Below, piece by piece: positions 36,007 to 45,497 of a stretch of DNA of 64,000 nucleotides. The stretch is from Alphaproteobacteria bacterium (GTDB lineage Bacteria; Pseudomonadota; Alphaproteobacteria; Geminicoccales; Geminicoccaceae): assembly GCA_026990035.1 (NCBI GenBank), contig JALSIM010000009.1, positions 62,001 to 126,000 on the forward strand. The letters run 5' to 3'. Position numbers and translations under genes: made by a program. The notes under the pieces were generated by a model. It worked only from the letters and a program-made list of their open reading frames with translations, had not been told where the DNA came from and did not search any database. Position 1 is the first letter of the stretch, and every line of letters starts with the position of its first letter.

Positions 36007-37854
36007 ATGCCGAAGTACGAGGTGATCGTGGTGGGCGGCGGGCACGCCGGCGCCGAGGCCGCCGCCGCGGCGGCCCGCGTCGGGGCCCGGACCCTGCTCC
36101 TCACCCTGCGCCGATCCGGGATCGGCGTCATGTCCTGCAACCCGGCCATCGGCGGGCTCGGACGCGGCCATCTGGTCCGCGAGGTGGACGCCCTCGACGG
36201 GATCATGGGCCGGGCGATCGACGCCGCCGGAATCCAGTTCCGGATCCTCAACCGCAGCAAGGGGCCCGCGGTCCGCGGCCCCCGGGCCCAGGCCGACCGG
36301 CGGCTCTATGCCGCCGCCGTCCGCCGTCTCCTCGAAGCGCAGGAAGGTCTCAAGATCGGCGAGGGGGAGGTGGTCGATCTGGTGATCGAGAACGGTCGCT
36401 GCCGCGGGGTGGTCACCGATCGCGGCGCAACCCTCCGCGCCGGGGCGGTGGTGCTCACCACCGGCACCTTCCTCCGCGGGAGGATCCATCTCGGGGAACG
36501 GTGCTGGCCGGCCGGCCGGGCCGGCGATCCGGCGGCGATCCGGCTCGCCGAGGCGATCGCCCGGCTGGGGTTGCGCATGGGCCGGCTCAAGACCGGCACC
36601 CCGCCGCGCCTCGACGGGCGGACGATCGATTGGAAGGGGCTCCTCCGGCAGCCGGGGGACGAGCCGCCGGTGCCCTTCTCCTTCATGACCGGGCGGATCG
36701 ACCGGCCGCAGATCGACTGTCATCTCACCTGGACCACCCCGGCGGTGCACGAGCTGATCCGCGCCAATCTCCGGCGCTCGCCCCTCTACGCCGGGCGGAT
36801 CCGCGGCACCGGCGTGCGCTACTGCCCCTCCATCGAGGACAAGGTGGTGCGGTTCGCCGATCGCGAGCGCCACCAGATCTTCCTCGAACCGGAGGGGCTC
36901 GAGGACCACACCGTCTATCCCAACGGCATCTCGACCTCGCTGCCCGAGGAGGTGCAGCTGGAGATGCTGCGCCGCATTCCGGGTCTCGAGAAGGCGGTGA
37001 TGCTGCGCCCGGGCTACGCCATCGAATACGATCACCTGGATCCCCGGGAGCTGGAGCCGACCCTCGAGCTCACCCGCCTGCCCGGACTCTTCCTCGCCGG
37101 TCAGATCAACGGCACCACCGGCTACGAGGAGGCGGCCGGTCAGGGGATCGTGGCCGGCGTCAACGCCGCCCTTTCCTGCGCCGGCCGGGCGCGGTTCGTC
37201 CTCGATCGGGCCGACGGCTACATCGGCGTGATGATCGACGATCTGGTCACCCGCGGGGTCGGCGAGCCCTACCGGATGTTCACCTCGCGGGCCGAGTACC
37301 GGCTGCTGCTGCGGGCCGACAACGCCGATCTGCGACTCACCCCGAAAGGCGCGGCGGTGGGCTGTGTCGGCTCCGAGCGGGCCGCGCGGACGGCGGAAAA
37401 GGCCCGTCTCCTGGAGGCCTGGCGGGAGCGGCTCGAGAGCCTGTCCCTGACCCCCGACGCGGCGGCCCGCTTCGGTCTCACCGTCAACCGCGACGGCCGG
37501 CGGCGCAGCGCCTTCGCCCTTCTCTCGCATCCCGGCGTGGACATGGCGCGGCTCGCCCGGATCTGGCCGGAGCTCGCCGGAATACCGCCGGCGATCGTCG
37601 AACAGCTCGAGATCGCGGCCCGCTACGAAGGCTATCTGCGCCGCCAGGAGGCCGACATCGCCCTCTTCCGGCGGGAGGAATCGCTGCGCCTGCCGCGGGA
37701 CATCGATTACCGGCGGATACCCGGGCTGAGCGCCGAGGTGCGGGCGATCCTGGACGCGGCCCGACCGGCCACGCTGGGCGCCGCCGGCCGGCTGCCGGGG
37801 ATGACCCCGGCGGCCCTGGCCCGCCTCTACCGCCATGTCGCCCGGGCCGCCTGA
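36007..37854 (+). CDS. mnmG: tRNA uridine-5-carboxymethylaminomethyl(34) synthesis enzyme MnmG (GidA)
   Basis: This is a 615-residue FAD-dependent partner of MnmE. The FAD dinucleotide-binding motif [12 protein letters not shown] is at residues 8-19. Other blocks are [53 protein letters not shown] and [18 protein letters not shown], all typical of GidA. A C-terminal helical domain binds MnmE and tRNA. I prefer ATG 36007 because [12 protein letters not shown] matches the family N-terminus; an in-frame ATG at 35938 is less likely. Its end overlaps rsmG by 20 bp. Confidence 0.97.
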   Translation: MPKYEVIVVGGGHAGAEAAAAAARVGARTLLLTLRRSGIGVMSCNPAIGGLGRGHLVREVDALDGIMGRAIDAAGIQFRILNRSKGPAVRGPRAQADRRLYAAAVRRLLEAQEGLKIGEGEVVDLVIENGRCRGVVTDRGATLRAGAVVLTTGTFLRGRIHLGERCWPAGRAGDPAAIRLAEAIARLGLRMGRLKTGTPPRLDGRTIDWKGLLRQPGDEPPVPFSFMTGRIDRPQIDCHLTWTTPAVHELIRANLRRSPLYAGRIRGTGVRYCPSIEDKVVRFADRERHQIFLEPEGLEDHTVYPNGISTSLPEEVQLEMLRRIPGLEKAVMLRPGYAIEYDHLDPRELEPTLELTRLPGLFLAGQINGTTGYEEAAGQGIVAGVNAALSCAGRARFVLDRADGYIGVMIDDLVTRGVGEPYRMFTSRAEYRLLLRADNADLRLTPKGAAVGCVGSERAARTAEKARLLEAWRERLESLSLTPDAAARFGLTVNRDGRRRSAFALLSHPGVDMARLARIWPELAGIPPAIVEQLEIAARYEGYLRRQEADIALFRREESLRLPRDIDYRRIPGLSAEVRAILDAARPATLGAAGRLPGMTPAALARLYRHVARAA

Positions 37855-38485
37855 GGCTCCCCTCGAGGCCGCGGGCTTCGCCCGCCTGATCCCTGTTTCA
37901 CGTGAAACAACGATTCGCCTCGAGATCCTGCTGGCATTGCTGGCCCGCTGGCAGCGGCGGATCAATCTGGTGGGTGCGACCAGCCTCGCCGATCCCTGGC
38001 GCCGCCACATCCTCGATTCCGCCCAGCTCTTCCGCCATCTCCCCGGGCCCGACATCCGCCTCCTCGATCTCGGAAGCGGCGCCGGCTTTCCCGGCCTGGT
38101 GCTGGCGATCATGGGGGTGGGCGAGGTCCATCTGGTGGAAAGCGACCGCCGCAAGGCGGCCTTCCTCCGCGAGGCGGCACGGGAAACCGGGACCGAGGGG
38201 GTCCGCGTCCATGTCGCCCGGATCGAGGACATGGCGCCCCTCCCGGTCGAGGTGGTGACGGCCCGGGCGCTGGCGCCCTTGCCGCGACTCCTCGCTCTGG
38301 CCGAGCCCTTCCTCGGGCCCGCCACGACCGCCCTGTTCCTGAAGGGACGAAACCTTGAGGCGGAATTGACCGCGGCCCGCCGACATTGGAGAATGCGCCC
38401 GCAGATCGAGCCCAGCCTCTCCGCCGCCGAGGGGCGCATCCTCATCCTGCGCGAGGTCGCCCGTGTCCGAAGCCGCCGGGACTGA
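37835..38485 (+). CDS. rsmG: 16S rRNA (guanine(527)-N7)-methyltransferase RsmG (GidB)
   Basis: This is a 216-residue SAM methyltransferase that makes m7G527 in 16S rRNA; loss of it often gives low-level streptomycin resistance. The SAM-binding motif [16 protein letters not shown] is followed by [14 protein letters not shown] and [10 protein letters not shown]. Residues 21-26 (PVSRET) are encoded by a parS site embedded in the gene. This is a common arrangement in Alphaproteobacteria. The ATG at 37835 overlaps the mnmG end, and its own end overlaps parA, so the four genes form one unit. Confidence 0.96.
   Translation: MSPGPPEAPLEAAGFARLIPVSRETTIRLEILLALLARWQRRINLVGATSLADPWRRHILDSAQLFRHLPGPDIRLLDLGSGAGFPGLVLAIMGVGEVHLVESDRRKAAFLREAARETGTEGVRVHVARIEDMAPLPVEVVTARALAPLPRLLALAEPFLGPATTALFLKGRNLEAELTAARRHWRMRPQIEPSLSAAEGRILILREVARVRSRRD
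37894..37909. other. parS centromere site 2 (inside rsmG)
   Basis: This is a second perfect TGTTTCACGTGAAACA palindrome. It lies within the 5' part of rsmG and codes in frame for VSRET. It is 1,955 bp from the first parS and about 570 bp before parA. Two perfect copies within 2 kb form the likely nucleation cluster for ParB spreading. Confidence 0.95.
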
Positions 38486-39275
38486 GCGTCAGCCGCGAAG
38501 ACGCGTGTTCGCCGTCGCCAACCAGAAGGGCGGCGTCGGCAAGACGACCACGGCGATCAATCTCGGCACCGCCCTGGCGGCGGCCGACCGACGGGTCCTG
38601 CTCGTCGATCTCGACCCCCAGGGCAACGCCAGCACCGGTCTCGGGGTCGAACGCGACGCCGACCGGCCGACCGTCTACGAACTGCTCCTCGGTCAGGCGG
38701 AGATCGCGGAGGTCCTGCGGCCGAGCCTGGTCCCCGGCCTCGACATCCTGCCGGCGACGGTCGATCTCTCGGCGGCCGAGCTGGAACTGGCGGCGGACCC
38801 CAAGCGGGTCTGGAAGCTGCGGGACGTGCTGCGGAGCCTGCCGCGACCCTACGACTACGTGCTGATCGACTGCCCCCCGTCCCTCGGCCTGCTCACCGTC
38901 AACGCCCTCGTCGCCGCGGATTCGGTCCTGGTGCCGCTGCAATGCGAGTTCTTCGCCCTCGAAGGGCTGGGGCTGCTGCTGCGCACCATCGATCGGGTGC
39001 GCCGCAGCTACAACTCGCGTCTCCACATCCACGGGGTGGTGCTGACCATGTTCGATCGTCGCAACAACCTTTCCGAACAGGTGGCCGAGGACGTCCGCAG
39101 CTTCATGGGGGAGCGGGTGTTCCACACCGTGATCCCCCGCAACGTGCGGATCTCGGAAGCCCCCTCCCACGGCAAGCCGGTGCTGCTCTACGACGTCCGC
39201 TGCAGCGGCGCCCGGGCCTACGCCCGGCTCGCCGGCGAGCTGCTGCGGCGCGAACGCCACCGGGGAGCGGCCTGA
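38463..39275 (+). CDS. parA: Chromosome partitioning ATPase ParA (Soj)
   Basis: This is a 270-residue deviant-Walker ATPase that binds the nucleoid and pulls ParB-parS complexes. The P-loop VANQKGGVGKTTT is at about residues 18-30, with the signature Lys22. LLVDLDPQGNAS and VLIDCPPSLG are the other ATPase motifs. Its GTG start overlaps the rsmG stop region and its TGA shares a base with the parB ATG (TGATG), so ParA and ParB are translationally coupled. Confidence 0.97.
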   Translation: MSEAAGTERQPRRRVFAVANQKGGVGKTTTAINLGTALAAADRRVLLVDLDPQGNASTGLGVERDADRPTVYELLLGQAEIAEVLRPSLVPGLDILPATVDLSAAELELAADPKRVWKLRDVLRSLPRPYDYVLIDCPPSLGLLTVNALVAADSVLVPLQCEFFALEGLGLLLRTIDRVRRSYNSRLHIHGVVLTMFDRRNNLSEQVAEDVRSFMGERVFHTVIPRNVRISEAPSHGKPVLLYDVRCSGARAYARLAGELLRRERHRGAA

Positions 39276-40126
39276 TGGCCGGCACCGCCAAACGGGGCCT
39301 CGGCCGCGGGCTCTCGGCCCTGCTCGGCGAAGACGGTCTGCCGCCGGGCGGCGGCGAGGAAGGGGTGCGGACGGTGCCCATCGAGAGCCTCGAACCCTCG
39401 CCGCTGCAGCCGCGCCGCACCTTCGACGAGGAGGAGATCGAGAAGCTCGCCGATTCCCTGCGCCGGCACGGGGTGCTGCAACCGCTTCTGGTGCGTCCGG
39501 CCCCCGGCTCCGGCGGCGGGTTCGAGATCGTCGCCGGCGAGCGCCGCTGGCGGGCGGCGCAGAAGGCCGGGGTCTTCGAACTGCCGGTGGTGGTGCGGGA
39601 GCTCGAGGACCGGGAGGTGGTCCAGCTCGCGCTGGTGGAAAATCTCCAGCGCCAGGATCTCGATCCGCTGGAGGAGGCCGAGGCCTACCGGCGGTTGATC
39701 GAGGAGTTCGGCCACACCCAGGAGGAAGTGGCGCGGGCCGTGGGGCGGAGCCGCTCCCATGTCGCCAACACCCTGCGCCTGCTGTCGCTGCCCGCGGTGA
39801 TCCGCGGCCTCCTCCGCAGCGGCCGGATCAGCGCCGGCCACGCGCGGGCCCTGCTCACCGCCGCCGATCCCGTCGCCCTCGCCGAAATGGTCGCCGCCCG
39901 CGGCCTCAACGTCCGGCGGACCGAGGAGCTGGCGCGCCGCAGCCACCGCCGGAAATCCCGCCCCCGGCCGTCCGCCGATCCCGACGTCGAGGCGGCCGCC
40001 GAAGCCTTCGCCCGCCTCCTGGGCCTGCGGGTGACGATCCGCCCCGAGGGCCGCGGCGGGCGGCTGATCATCCGCTACTCCGAGCCCGAACAGCTCGAGG
40101 AGCTGCGTCGCCGCCTCGCCGGATAG
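39275..40126 (+). CDS. parB: Chromosome partitioning protein ParB (Spo0J)
   Basis: This is a 283-residue CTP-dependent DNA clamp that loads at parS. The N-terminus RGLGRGLSALLGE resembles the ParA-activating region. PLQPRRTFDEEEIEKLADSL and GERRWRAAQKAG form the CTP-binding core. The helix-turn-helix around THTQEEVARAVGRSRSHVANTLRL (given by its ends) reads parS. A linker of basic residues (RRSHRRKSRPR) leads to the C-terminal dimerisation domain. Length is normal for chromosomal ParB. The two perfect parS sites upstream are its expected targets. Confidence 0.97.
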   Translation: MAGTAKRGLGRGLSALLGEDGLPPGGGEEGVRTVPIESLEPSPLQPRRTFDEEEIEKLADSLRRHGVLQPLLVRPAPGSGGGFEIVAGERRWRAAQKAGVFELPVVVRELEDREVVQLALVENLQRQDLDPLEEAEAYRRLIEEFGHTQEEVARAVGRSRSHVANTLRLLSLPAVIRGLLRSGRISAGHARALLTAADPVALAEMVAARGLNVRRTEELARRSHRRKSRPRPSADPDVEAAAEAFARLLGLRVTIRPEGRGGRLIIRYSEPEQLEELRRRLAG

Positions 40127-40403
40127 TAGAAAACGGTGGATAACCTCTAGGGGTTGTGCCATTTCCGGTTGACAGACCACAGATGTTGTGAGGAGATGGC
40201 CGCGGGGTGATGCAAGGAAGGATCGCGCTTCCCCACCGCCCCCCGGGGTCCCACCATCTCCTTTCGGGATGGCTCGAGGGCGGTGCGAGAGCGACTCCCG
40301 CTGCCCGACGCGCGAAGACGCAGTCCGATCGAAACGGGTCGCTGCCCGGCCCGGAACAACACGGAAAGGCCGCCTTTCGGGGCGGCCTTTCGCCGTTCGC
40401 GGG
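40127..40403. other. Intergenic region between parB and the acyl-CoA synthetase, with DnaA-box-like site
   Basis: These 277 bp hold no gene. Near the parB stop is GGTGGATAA (40135-40143), an 8/9 match to the DnaA box TTATCCACA read on the other strand, followed by a small AACC-N6-GGTT dyad. A TTGACA (40169-40174) lacks a -10. The right end contains a strong hairpin, described separately. A single DnaA box may be incidental or regulatory rather than an origin. Confidence 0.45.
40364..40391. terminator. Strong bidirectional hairpin terminator between parB and acyl-CoA synthetase
   Basis: A perfect 11-bp inverted repeat GAAAGGCCGCC (40364-40374) and GGCGGCCTTTC (40381-40391) with a 6-nt loop (TTTCGG) lies 12 bp beyond the stop of the leftward gene and 237 bp beyond parB. 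Its AAA/TTT ends make it usable from both sides. It fits convergent transcription of parB and the acyl-CoA synthetase gene. Confidence 0.75.
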
Positions 40404-42191
40404 TCAGGCCGCCCGGTCGCCGTAGAGCGCCTCCAGCCGGTCGCGGTAGCGCCGGTGGACGAGATGGCGGCGGATCTTGAGGGTCGGCGTCAGGAGCCCG
40501 TCGGCGATCGAGAACATGCCGTCGAGGAGATCGAAGCGGCGTACCCGCTCGATCGCCGCGAGGCGGGCGTTGGCGCGTGCGACGGCGGCGGCGATCGCCC
40601 GCCGGAAGCGCTCGTCCCGGATCAGCAGCGACGGTTCCGCGGGCAGCCCGTGATCGGCGGCGAATCCCTCGGCGAACTCCGGATCGGGCACGATCAGCGC
40701 CACCAGATAGGGACGCCGGTCCCCGAACACCGTCGCCTGGGCGATTTCCGGCTGCAGGGCCAGCATCCCCTCGACCTTCTGCGGCGAAATGTTGTCGCCG
40801 CCGGAATTGACGATGATGTCCTTCTTGCGGTCGGTGATCCGCAGATAGCCGTCGGCGTCGAGGGCGCCGACATCGCCGGTGTGCAGCCAGCCGTCGCGGA
40901 TCACCCGGGCGGTGGCGGTCTCGTCCTTCCAGTAGCCCTTCATGACGATCGGGCCCCGGACCAGGATCTCGCCGTCCTCGGCGATCCGCACCTCGACCCC
41001 TTCGAGCGGCGGGCCGACGGTGTCGATCCGGCAGCGGCCCGGCGGGTTGCAGGAGATCACCGGGCTCGCCTCGGTCTGCCCGTAGCCCTGCAGAAGAGGC
41101 AGGCCGAGGGCGAGGAAGAAGATGCCGACCTCGTAGGCGAGCGGCGCCCCGCCCGAGACCAGCGCCTTCATCCGGCCGCCGAAGCGGGCCGCGACCTTGC
41201 GCCGGACCAGCGGATCGAGGAGCCGGTCGAGGGCGCGGTCGAGGGGGCCGAGACGGCCCTGCTCGTAACGCGCCCGGCCGAGGCGGATCGCTTCCTCGAA
41301 CAGCCGCTGCCGGAGACCGCCCTGGCGGCGGATCTGGCGATCGATCCGCTGGCGCATGACCTCGAACAGCCGCGGTACGCAGGTGAGGATCGTCGGCCGT
41401 GCCTCCAGGAGGTTGGTGGCCAGCGCCTCGATACCCTCGGCGTAGTAGATCTGGGCGCCGATGACGATCGGAAACCAGAGCCCGGCGGTGTGCTCGTAGG
41501 CGTGGGACAGCGGCAGGAAGGACAGGAACACCTCGTCCTCGAGACCGATCTGCTCGAGGAGCCGGACCGCCCCCCGGACGTCGGCGAGGATGTTGCCGTG
41601 GGTCAGCATCACCCCCTTGGGATGGCCGCTGGTTCCCGAGGTGTAGATGAAGCAGGCGAGGTCCCCGGGGCCCGCGCGATCGGTGAAATCCACCGCCGGA
41701 TGGGCGTCGGGGGCTTCCACAACCGCCCGCCAGGAGGCCGTCCGCAGGGCTTCGGGCGGCGCCTCGCCGTCCTCCTCCACGAACAGGCAGGCCTTCACCG
41801 TCGGCGCTTCGGCGACCGCCCGCATGAGCGTCCTTTTCAGCGCCGGCGTCGAGCAAATCACCCCCCTGGCCTCGCTGTGGTTGAGGATGTAGGCGTGATC
41901 GGCGGCGGTGTTGGTGGTATAGGCGGGAACCGTGACGGCCCCGGCCCGCATGATGGCGAGATCGGCGATGCACCATTCCGGGCGGTTTTCGGAGACCAGC
42001 ACCACCCGATCGCCCGGCGCCACCCCCTGCGCCGCCAGCCAGGCGGCGACGGCGCGGCTCTCCCGATCCACCCGCCGCCAGCTCCAGGGCCGGTACGCCC
42101 CCCCCGCCTTGGCCCAGATGAAGGGCTGGTCGCCCCGTCTCCCGAGGGATTCCCGGAAGGCGGCGGGGAGGCTGGGGGCGACAGTCGTCAT
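40404..42191 (-). CDS. Long-chain acyl-CoA synthetase (AMP-forming, FadD15-like)
   Basis: This is a 595-residue adenylate-forming ligase that activates fatty acids to acyl-CoA. The AMP-binding P-loop YTSGTSGHPKGVMLTHGN is near residue 185. FLPLSHAYEHTAGLWFP, LLQGYGQTEASPVIS and GDVGALDADGYLRITDRKKDIIV are the other core motifs. The length and these blocks match the FadD15/long-chain synthetase group that lacks a membrane anchor. GGAG precedes the start. A malonyl-CoA decarboxylase gene lies 3.3 kb away, hinting at fatty-acid metabolism, but they are not an operon. Confidence 0.92.
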   Translation of the reverse strand: MTTVAPSLPAAFRESLGRRGDQPFIWAKAGGAYRPWSWRRVDRESRAVAAWLAAQGVAPGDRVVLVSENRPEWCIADLAIMRAGAVTVPAYTTNTAADHAYILNHSEARGVICSTPALKRTLMRAVAEAPTVKACLFVEEDGEAPPEALRTASWRAVVEAPDAHPAVDFTDRAGPGDLACFIYTSGTSGHPKGVMLTHGNILADVRGAVRLLEQIGLEDEVFLSFLPLSHAYEHTAGLWFPIVIGAQIYYAEGIEALATNLLEARPTILTCVPRLFEVMRQRIDRQIRRQGGLRQRLFEEAIRLGRARYEQGRLGPLDRALDRLLDPLVRRKVAARFGGRMKALVSGGAPLAYEVGIFFLALGLPLLQGYGQTEASPVISCNPPGRCRIDTVGPPLEGVEVRIAEDGEILVRGPIVMKGYWKDETATARVIRDGWLHTGDVGALDADGYLRITDRKKDIIVNSGGDNISPQKVEGMLALQPEIAQATVFGDRRPYLVALIVPDPEFAEGFAADHGLPAEPSLLIRDERFRRAIAAAVARANARLAAIERVRRFDLLDGMFSIADGLLTPTLKIRRHLVHRRYRDRLEALYGDRAA

Positions 42192-42273
42192 CGGCGGGGC
42201 TCCGGTGGCGGCCGGCTGTGGATCGCCGTCACCGGCGCCATATATCCGACCCGCGAGAAGAGGAGAAGCATCG

Positions 42274-44100
42274 ATGCCGGAAAGCCGACGCGCCACCGCC
42301 GGATCCGTCCCCGCCGGGGCCCCCGGGCGGGGGCTGCCACGGTGGGATCTCGGGGATCTCTACGCCTCGCCGGAAGATCCGGCGATCGCCGCCGATCTCG
42401 ACCGGGCGGCCGAGGAGGCGGCCCGCCTGGAGGCGGAATTCAAGGGACGGCTGGCCGGCCTGCCGGGCGGCGCCCTGGCCGAACTGGTGCGGCGGTACGA
42501 GGCGGTGGACGAACGGCTCGACCGGGTCTTCTCCTACGCTCAGCTCCTCTTCGCCACCAATCGCGAGGACCCGGCGGTGGGTCGCTTCTATCAGGGGGTG
42601 CGCGAGCGGGTCACCGGGATCTCCACGCGGCTTCTCTTCGTCACCCTCGAACTCAACCGCATCGAGGAGGAGCCGCTCGAGGCGCGGCTCGCCGAATCCC
42701 CCGAGCTCGCCCGCTACCGGCCCTGGCTGCGCACCATCCGCGCCTTCCGTCCGCATCAGCTCGCGGAGGAGGTGGAGCGGGTCCTGCACGAAAAATCCCT
42801 GACCTCCCGCGGCGCCTGGGTGCGGCTGTTCGACGAGACCCTCGCCGCCCTGCGCTTTCCCTTCCGCGGCCGCGAGCTCACCAGCACCGAAATCTTCGAT
42901 CGGCTCCAGGACAAGGATCGCGCCACCCGACGCGAGGCGGCGGAGACCATCAGCCGGGTGCTCGGAGCGAATCTGCGCCTGTTCTGCCGGGTCACCAACA
43001 CCCTCGCCAAGGACAAGCAGCTCGAGGACGGCTGGCGCCGCTTTCCCCGACCCATCTCCGCGCGCAATCTCGCCAACCAGGTCGAGGACGAGGTGGTGGA
43101 CGCGCTGATCGCCGCGGTGCGCGAGGCCTGTCCGCGCATCTCCCACCGCTACTACGCGCTCAAGGCGCGCTGGCTGGGGCTCGAGCGGCTCGAATACTGG
43201 GACCGCAACGCGCCGCTGCCCGAGGATCCGGACCTCCGCCGGCCCTGGGAGGAGGCGCGGGACATCGTCCTCGAGGCCTACCGGCGGTTCTCCCCCGAGC
43301 TCGCCGATCTCCTCGAGCGCTTCTTCCGCGAGGGCTGGATCGACGCCGAGCCGCGACCCGGCAAGGACAGCGGCGCCTTCTGCCATCCCACGGTGCCGAG
43401 CGTGCATCCCTACGTCCTGATGAACTACCAGGGACGCAACCGGGACGTCATGACCCTCGCCCACGAGCTCGGCCACGGGGTCCATCAGCTCCTGGCGGCG
43501 AAACAGGGCCATCTGATGGCCGGCACCCCCCTCACCCTCGCCGAGACCGCCTCGGTGTTCGGCGAACAGCTCACCTTCGAGGCCCTCCTCGAGGCCGAGA
43601 CCGATCCGGTCCGGCGCCGCGTCCTCCTGGCCTCGAAGATCGAGGACATGATCAACACGGTGATCCGCCAGATCGCCTTCTGCGAGTTCGAGATCGCCCT
43701 CCACGACCGGCGCCGGGAGGCCGAGCTCACCGCCGAGGAGATCGGCGCCCTCTGGATGGAGGTGCAGCGGCGCAGCCTCGGCCCGGCCTTCACCTTGCGC
43801 GAGGAGTACGCCGTCTGGTGGAGCTACGTGCCCCATTTCATCCATGTTCCGTTCTATGTCTACGCCTACGCCTTCGGCGAATGTCTGGTGAACGCTCTCT
43901 ACGCCGTCTATCGGCAGCAGCCCGAGGGCTTCGCCGAGAAATACCGGCGCCTGCTCAAGGCCGGCGGCACCCTGCGGCACCGCGAACTCCTCGCCCCCTT
44001 CGGGCTGGATGCCGGCGACCCCGGCTTCTGGCAGCGGGGACTCGGGGTGATCGAGGGCTACATCGACCGGCTGGAAGCGGAACTGGCGGAGGTGGCGTGA
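42274..44100 (+). CDS. pepF: Oligoendopeptidase F (M3B metallopeptidase)
   Basis: This is a 608-residue zinc oligopeptidase. The zinc-binding HExxH is present as LAHELGHGVHQ with the catalytic Glu, followed by ETASVFGE, where a further Glu ligand is expected. NYQGRNRDVMTLAHE and HFIHVPFYVYAYAFGE are typical of M3B. It probably degrades short peptides in the cytoplasm, as there is no signal peptide. AGGAG lies 8 nt before the ATG. The TGA overlaps the GTG of the UbiB-like gene (GTGA). It is divergent from the acyl-CoA synthetase gene. Confidence 0.94.
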   Translation: MPESRRATAGSVPAGAPGRGLPRWDLGDLYASPEDPAIAADLDRAAEEAARLEAEFKGRLAGLPGGALAELVRRYEAVDERLDRVFSYAQLLFATNREDPAVGRFYQGVRERVTGISTRLLFVTLELNRIEEEPLEARLAESPELARYRPWLRTIRAFRPHQLAEEVERVLHEKSLTSRGAWVRLFDETLAALRFPFRGRELTSTEIFDRLQDKDRATRREAAETISRVLGANLRLFCRVTNTLAKDKQLEDGWRRFPRPISARNLANQVEDEVVDALIAAVREACPRISHRYYALKARWLGLERLEYWDRNAPLPEDPDLRRPWEEARDIVLEAYRRFSPELADLLERFFREGWIDAEPRPGKDSGAFCHPTVPSVHPYVLMNYQGRNRDVMTLAHELGHGVHQLLAAKQGHLMAGTPLTLAETASVFGEQLTFEALLEAETDPVRRRVLLASKIEDMINTVIRQIAFCEFEIALHDRRREAELTAEEIGALWMEVQRRSLGPAFTLREEYAVWWSYVPHFIHVPFYVYAYAFGECLVNALYAVYRQQPEGFAEKYRRLLKAGGTLRHRELLAPFGLDAGDPGFWQRGLGVIEGYIDRLEAELAEVA

Positions 44101-45470
44101 ACGAGGACCTCCCGGCCCCCCCGGCGGCGGCGCGGAGCGAGAACCGCCTTTCGGCGCGGATGCGGCGCTACGCCCGGGTGTCGGGGGTGGTGGCCGGCCA
44201 GGCGGCCCGCTTCGCCGGCAAGCGGCTGTTCGGGGGCGGCGGCGACAGCGCCGCCCATGCGGCGGAGATCAAGGCCGCCCTCGGCGGGCTCAAGGGGCCC
44301 CTCATGAAGGTGGCGCAGATGCTCGCCACCATCCCCGACGCCCTGCCCGCCGACTACGCCGTCGAGCTGGCCCAGCTCCAGAGCAACGCCCCGCCCATGG
44401 GCCGACCCTTCGTGCGCCGGCGGATGGCGGCCGAACTCGGTCCCGACTGGAACCGCCATTTCCGCGACTTTCCGCTGGAGCCGGCCGCCGCCGCCTCCCT
44501 CGGCCAGGTGCACCGGGCGATCCTCGCCGACGGGCGGCCGGTCGCCTGCAAGCTCCAGTATCCCGACATCGAGAGCGCGGTGGAAGCCGATCTCGCCCAG
44601 CTCCGCCTCGTCTTCGCCCTCTACCGGCGCTACGATGCGGCGATCGACACCGCCCGCATCTACGAGGAGATCTGCGCCCGGCTGCGGGAGGAGATCGACT
44701 ACGAACGGGAGGCCCGCCATCTGCGTCTCTACGAGGAGATGCTCGCGGACGAGCCCGAAGTCCATGTGCCGCGGCCGGTGGATCCGCTCTGCACCCGGCG
44801 CCTGCTGACCATGAGCTGGCTCGAGGGGCGGCCGCTGCTGGCCTTCAAGACGGCCCCGCGGGAGGTGCGCAACGCCCTCGCGCTGCGGATGTTCCGGGCC
44901 TGGTACATTCCCTTCTACCGCTACGGGGTGATCCACGGCGATCCTCATCTCGGCAACTACACGGTGCGCGAGGATCTCCATCTCAATCTGATGGATTTCG
45001 GCTGCGTGCGCATCTTCCAGCCGAGCTTCGTCGGCGCGGTGATCGATCTCTACCGAGCGCTGGTGCGGGGCGACCGCGATCTCGCGGTCCACGCCTACGA
45101 AACCTGGGGTTTCACCAATCTCACCGACGAGGTGATCGACATTCTCAACGAATGGGCGGCCTATCTCTACGGACCGCTGATGGAGGACCGGCCGCGGCTG
45201 ATCGACGAAAGCCGCAGTTCCCACGAGGGGCGGCGGGTGGCGATCCGGGTCCATCGTCGGCTGCGCGAGGCCGGCGGGGTGATGCCGCCGCGGGAATTCG
45301 TGTTCATGGATCGGGCGGCGATCGGCCTCGGCGCCGTCTTCCTCCATCTGGCGGCGGAGGTGAACTGGCATCGCCTGTTCCTGGAACTGATCGAGGGCTT
45401 CGACCTCGAGGAGCTGGCCCGCCGTCAGCGGCGGGCGCTGACCCGGCAGGGTCTCGAGCCGCCCCACTGA
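44097..45470 (+). CDS. ABC1/UbiB (AarF) family atypical kinase
   Basis: This is a 457-residue member of the UbiB/ADCK family of atypical protein-kinase-like ATPases. An N-terminal helix region and KxxQ-like motif (LKGPLMKVAQML) are followed by SLGQVHRAILADGRPVACKLQYPD, the catalytic HGDPHLGNY and the metal-binding MDFGCVRIF. Such proteins support ubiquinone synthesis or lipid handling. Whether this is UbiB itself is uncertain because no ubiquinone genes adjoin and the C-terminal membrane helices of UbiB are not obvious. It is coupled to pepF by GTGA. Confidence 0.9.
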   Translation: MNEDLPAPPAAARSENRLSARMRRYARVSGVVAGQAARFAGKRLFGGGGDSAAHAAEIKAALGGLKGPLMKVAQMLATIPDALPADYAVELAQLQSNAPPMGRPFVRRRMAAELGPDWNRHFRDFPLEPAAAASLGQVHRAILADGRPVACKLQYPDIESAVEADLAQLRLVFALYRRYDAAIDTARIYEEICARLREEIDYEREARHLRLYEEMLADEPEVHVPRPVDPLCTRRLLTMSWLEGRPLLAFKTAPREVRNALALRMFRAWYIPFYRYGVIHGDPHLGNYTVREDLHLNLMDFGCVRIFQPSFVGAVIDLYRALVRGDRDLAVHAYETWGFTNLTDEVIDILNEWAAYLYGPLMEDRPRLIDESRSSHEGRRVAIRVHRRLREAGGVMPPREFVFMDRAAIGLGAVFLHLAAEVNWHRLFLELIEGFDLEELARRQRRALTRQGLEPPH

Positions 45471-45476
45471 AGGGCC

Positions 45477-45495
45477 GGACCGGGAGAGCCGGTCC
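45477..45495. terminator. Convergent terminator hairpin
   Basis: GGACCGG (45477-45483) and CCGGTCC (45489-45495) form a 7-bp stem with a GAGAG loop in the 27-bp gap between the converging UbiB-like and malonyl-CoA decarboxylase genes. Position and symmetry suit a bidirectional terminator, though there is no long T-run on either side. Confidence 0.55.
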
Positions 45496-45497
45496 CC

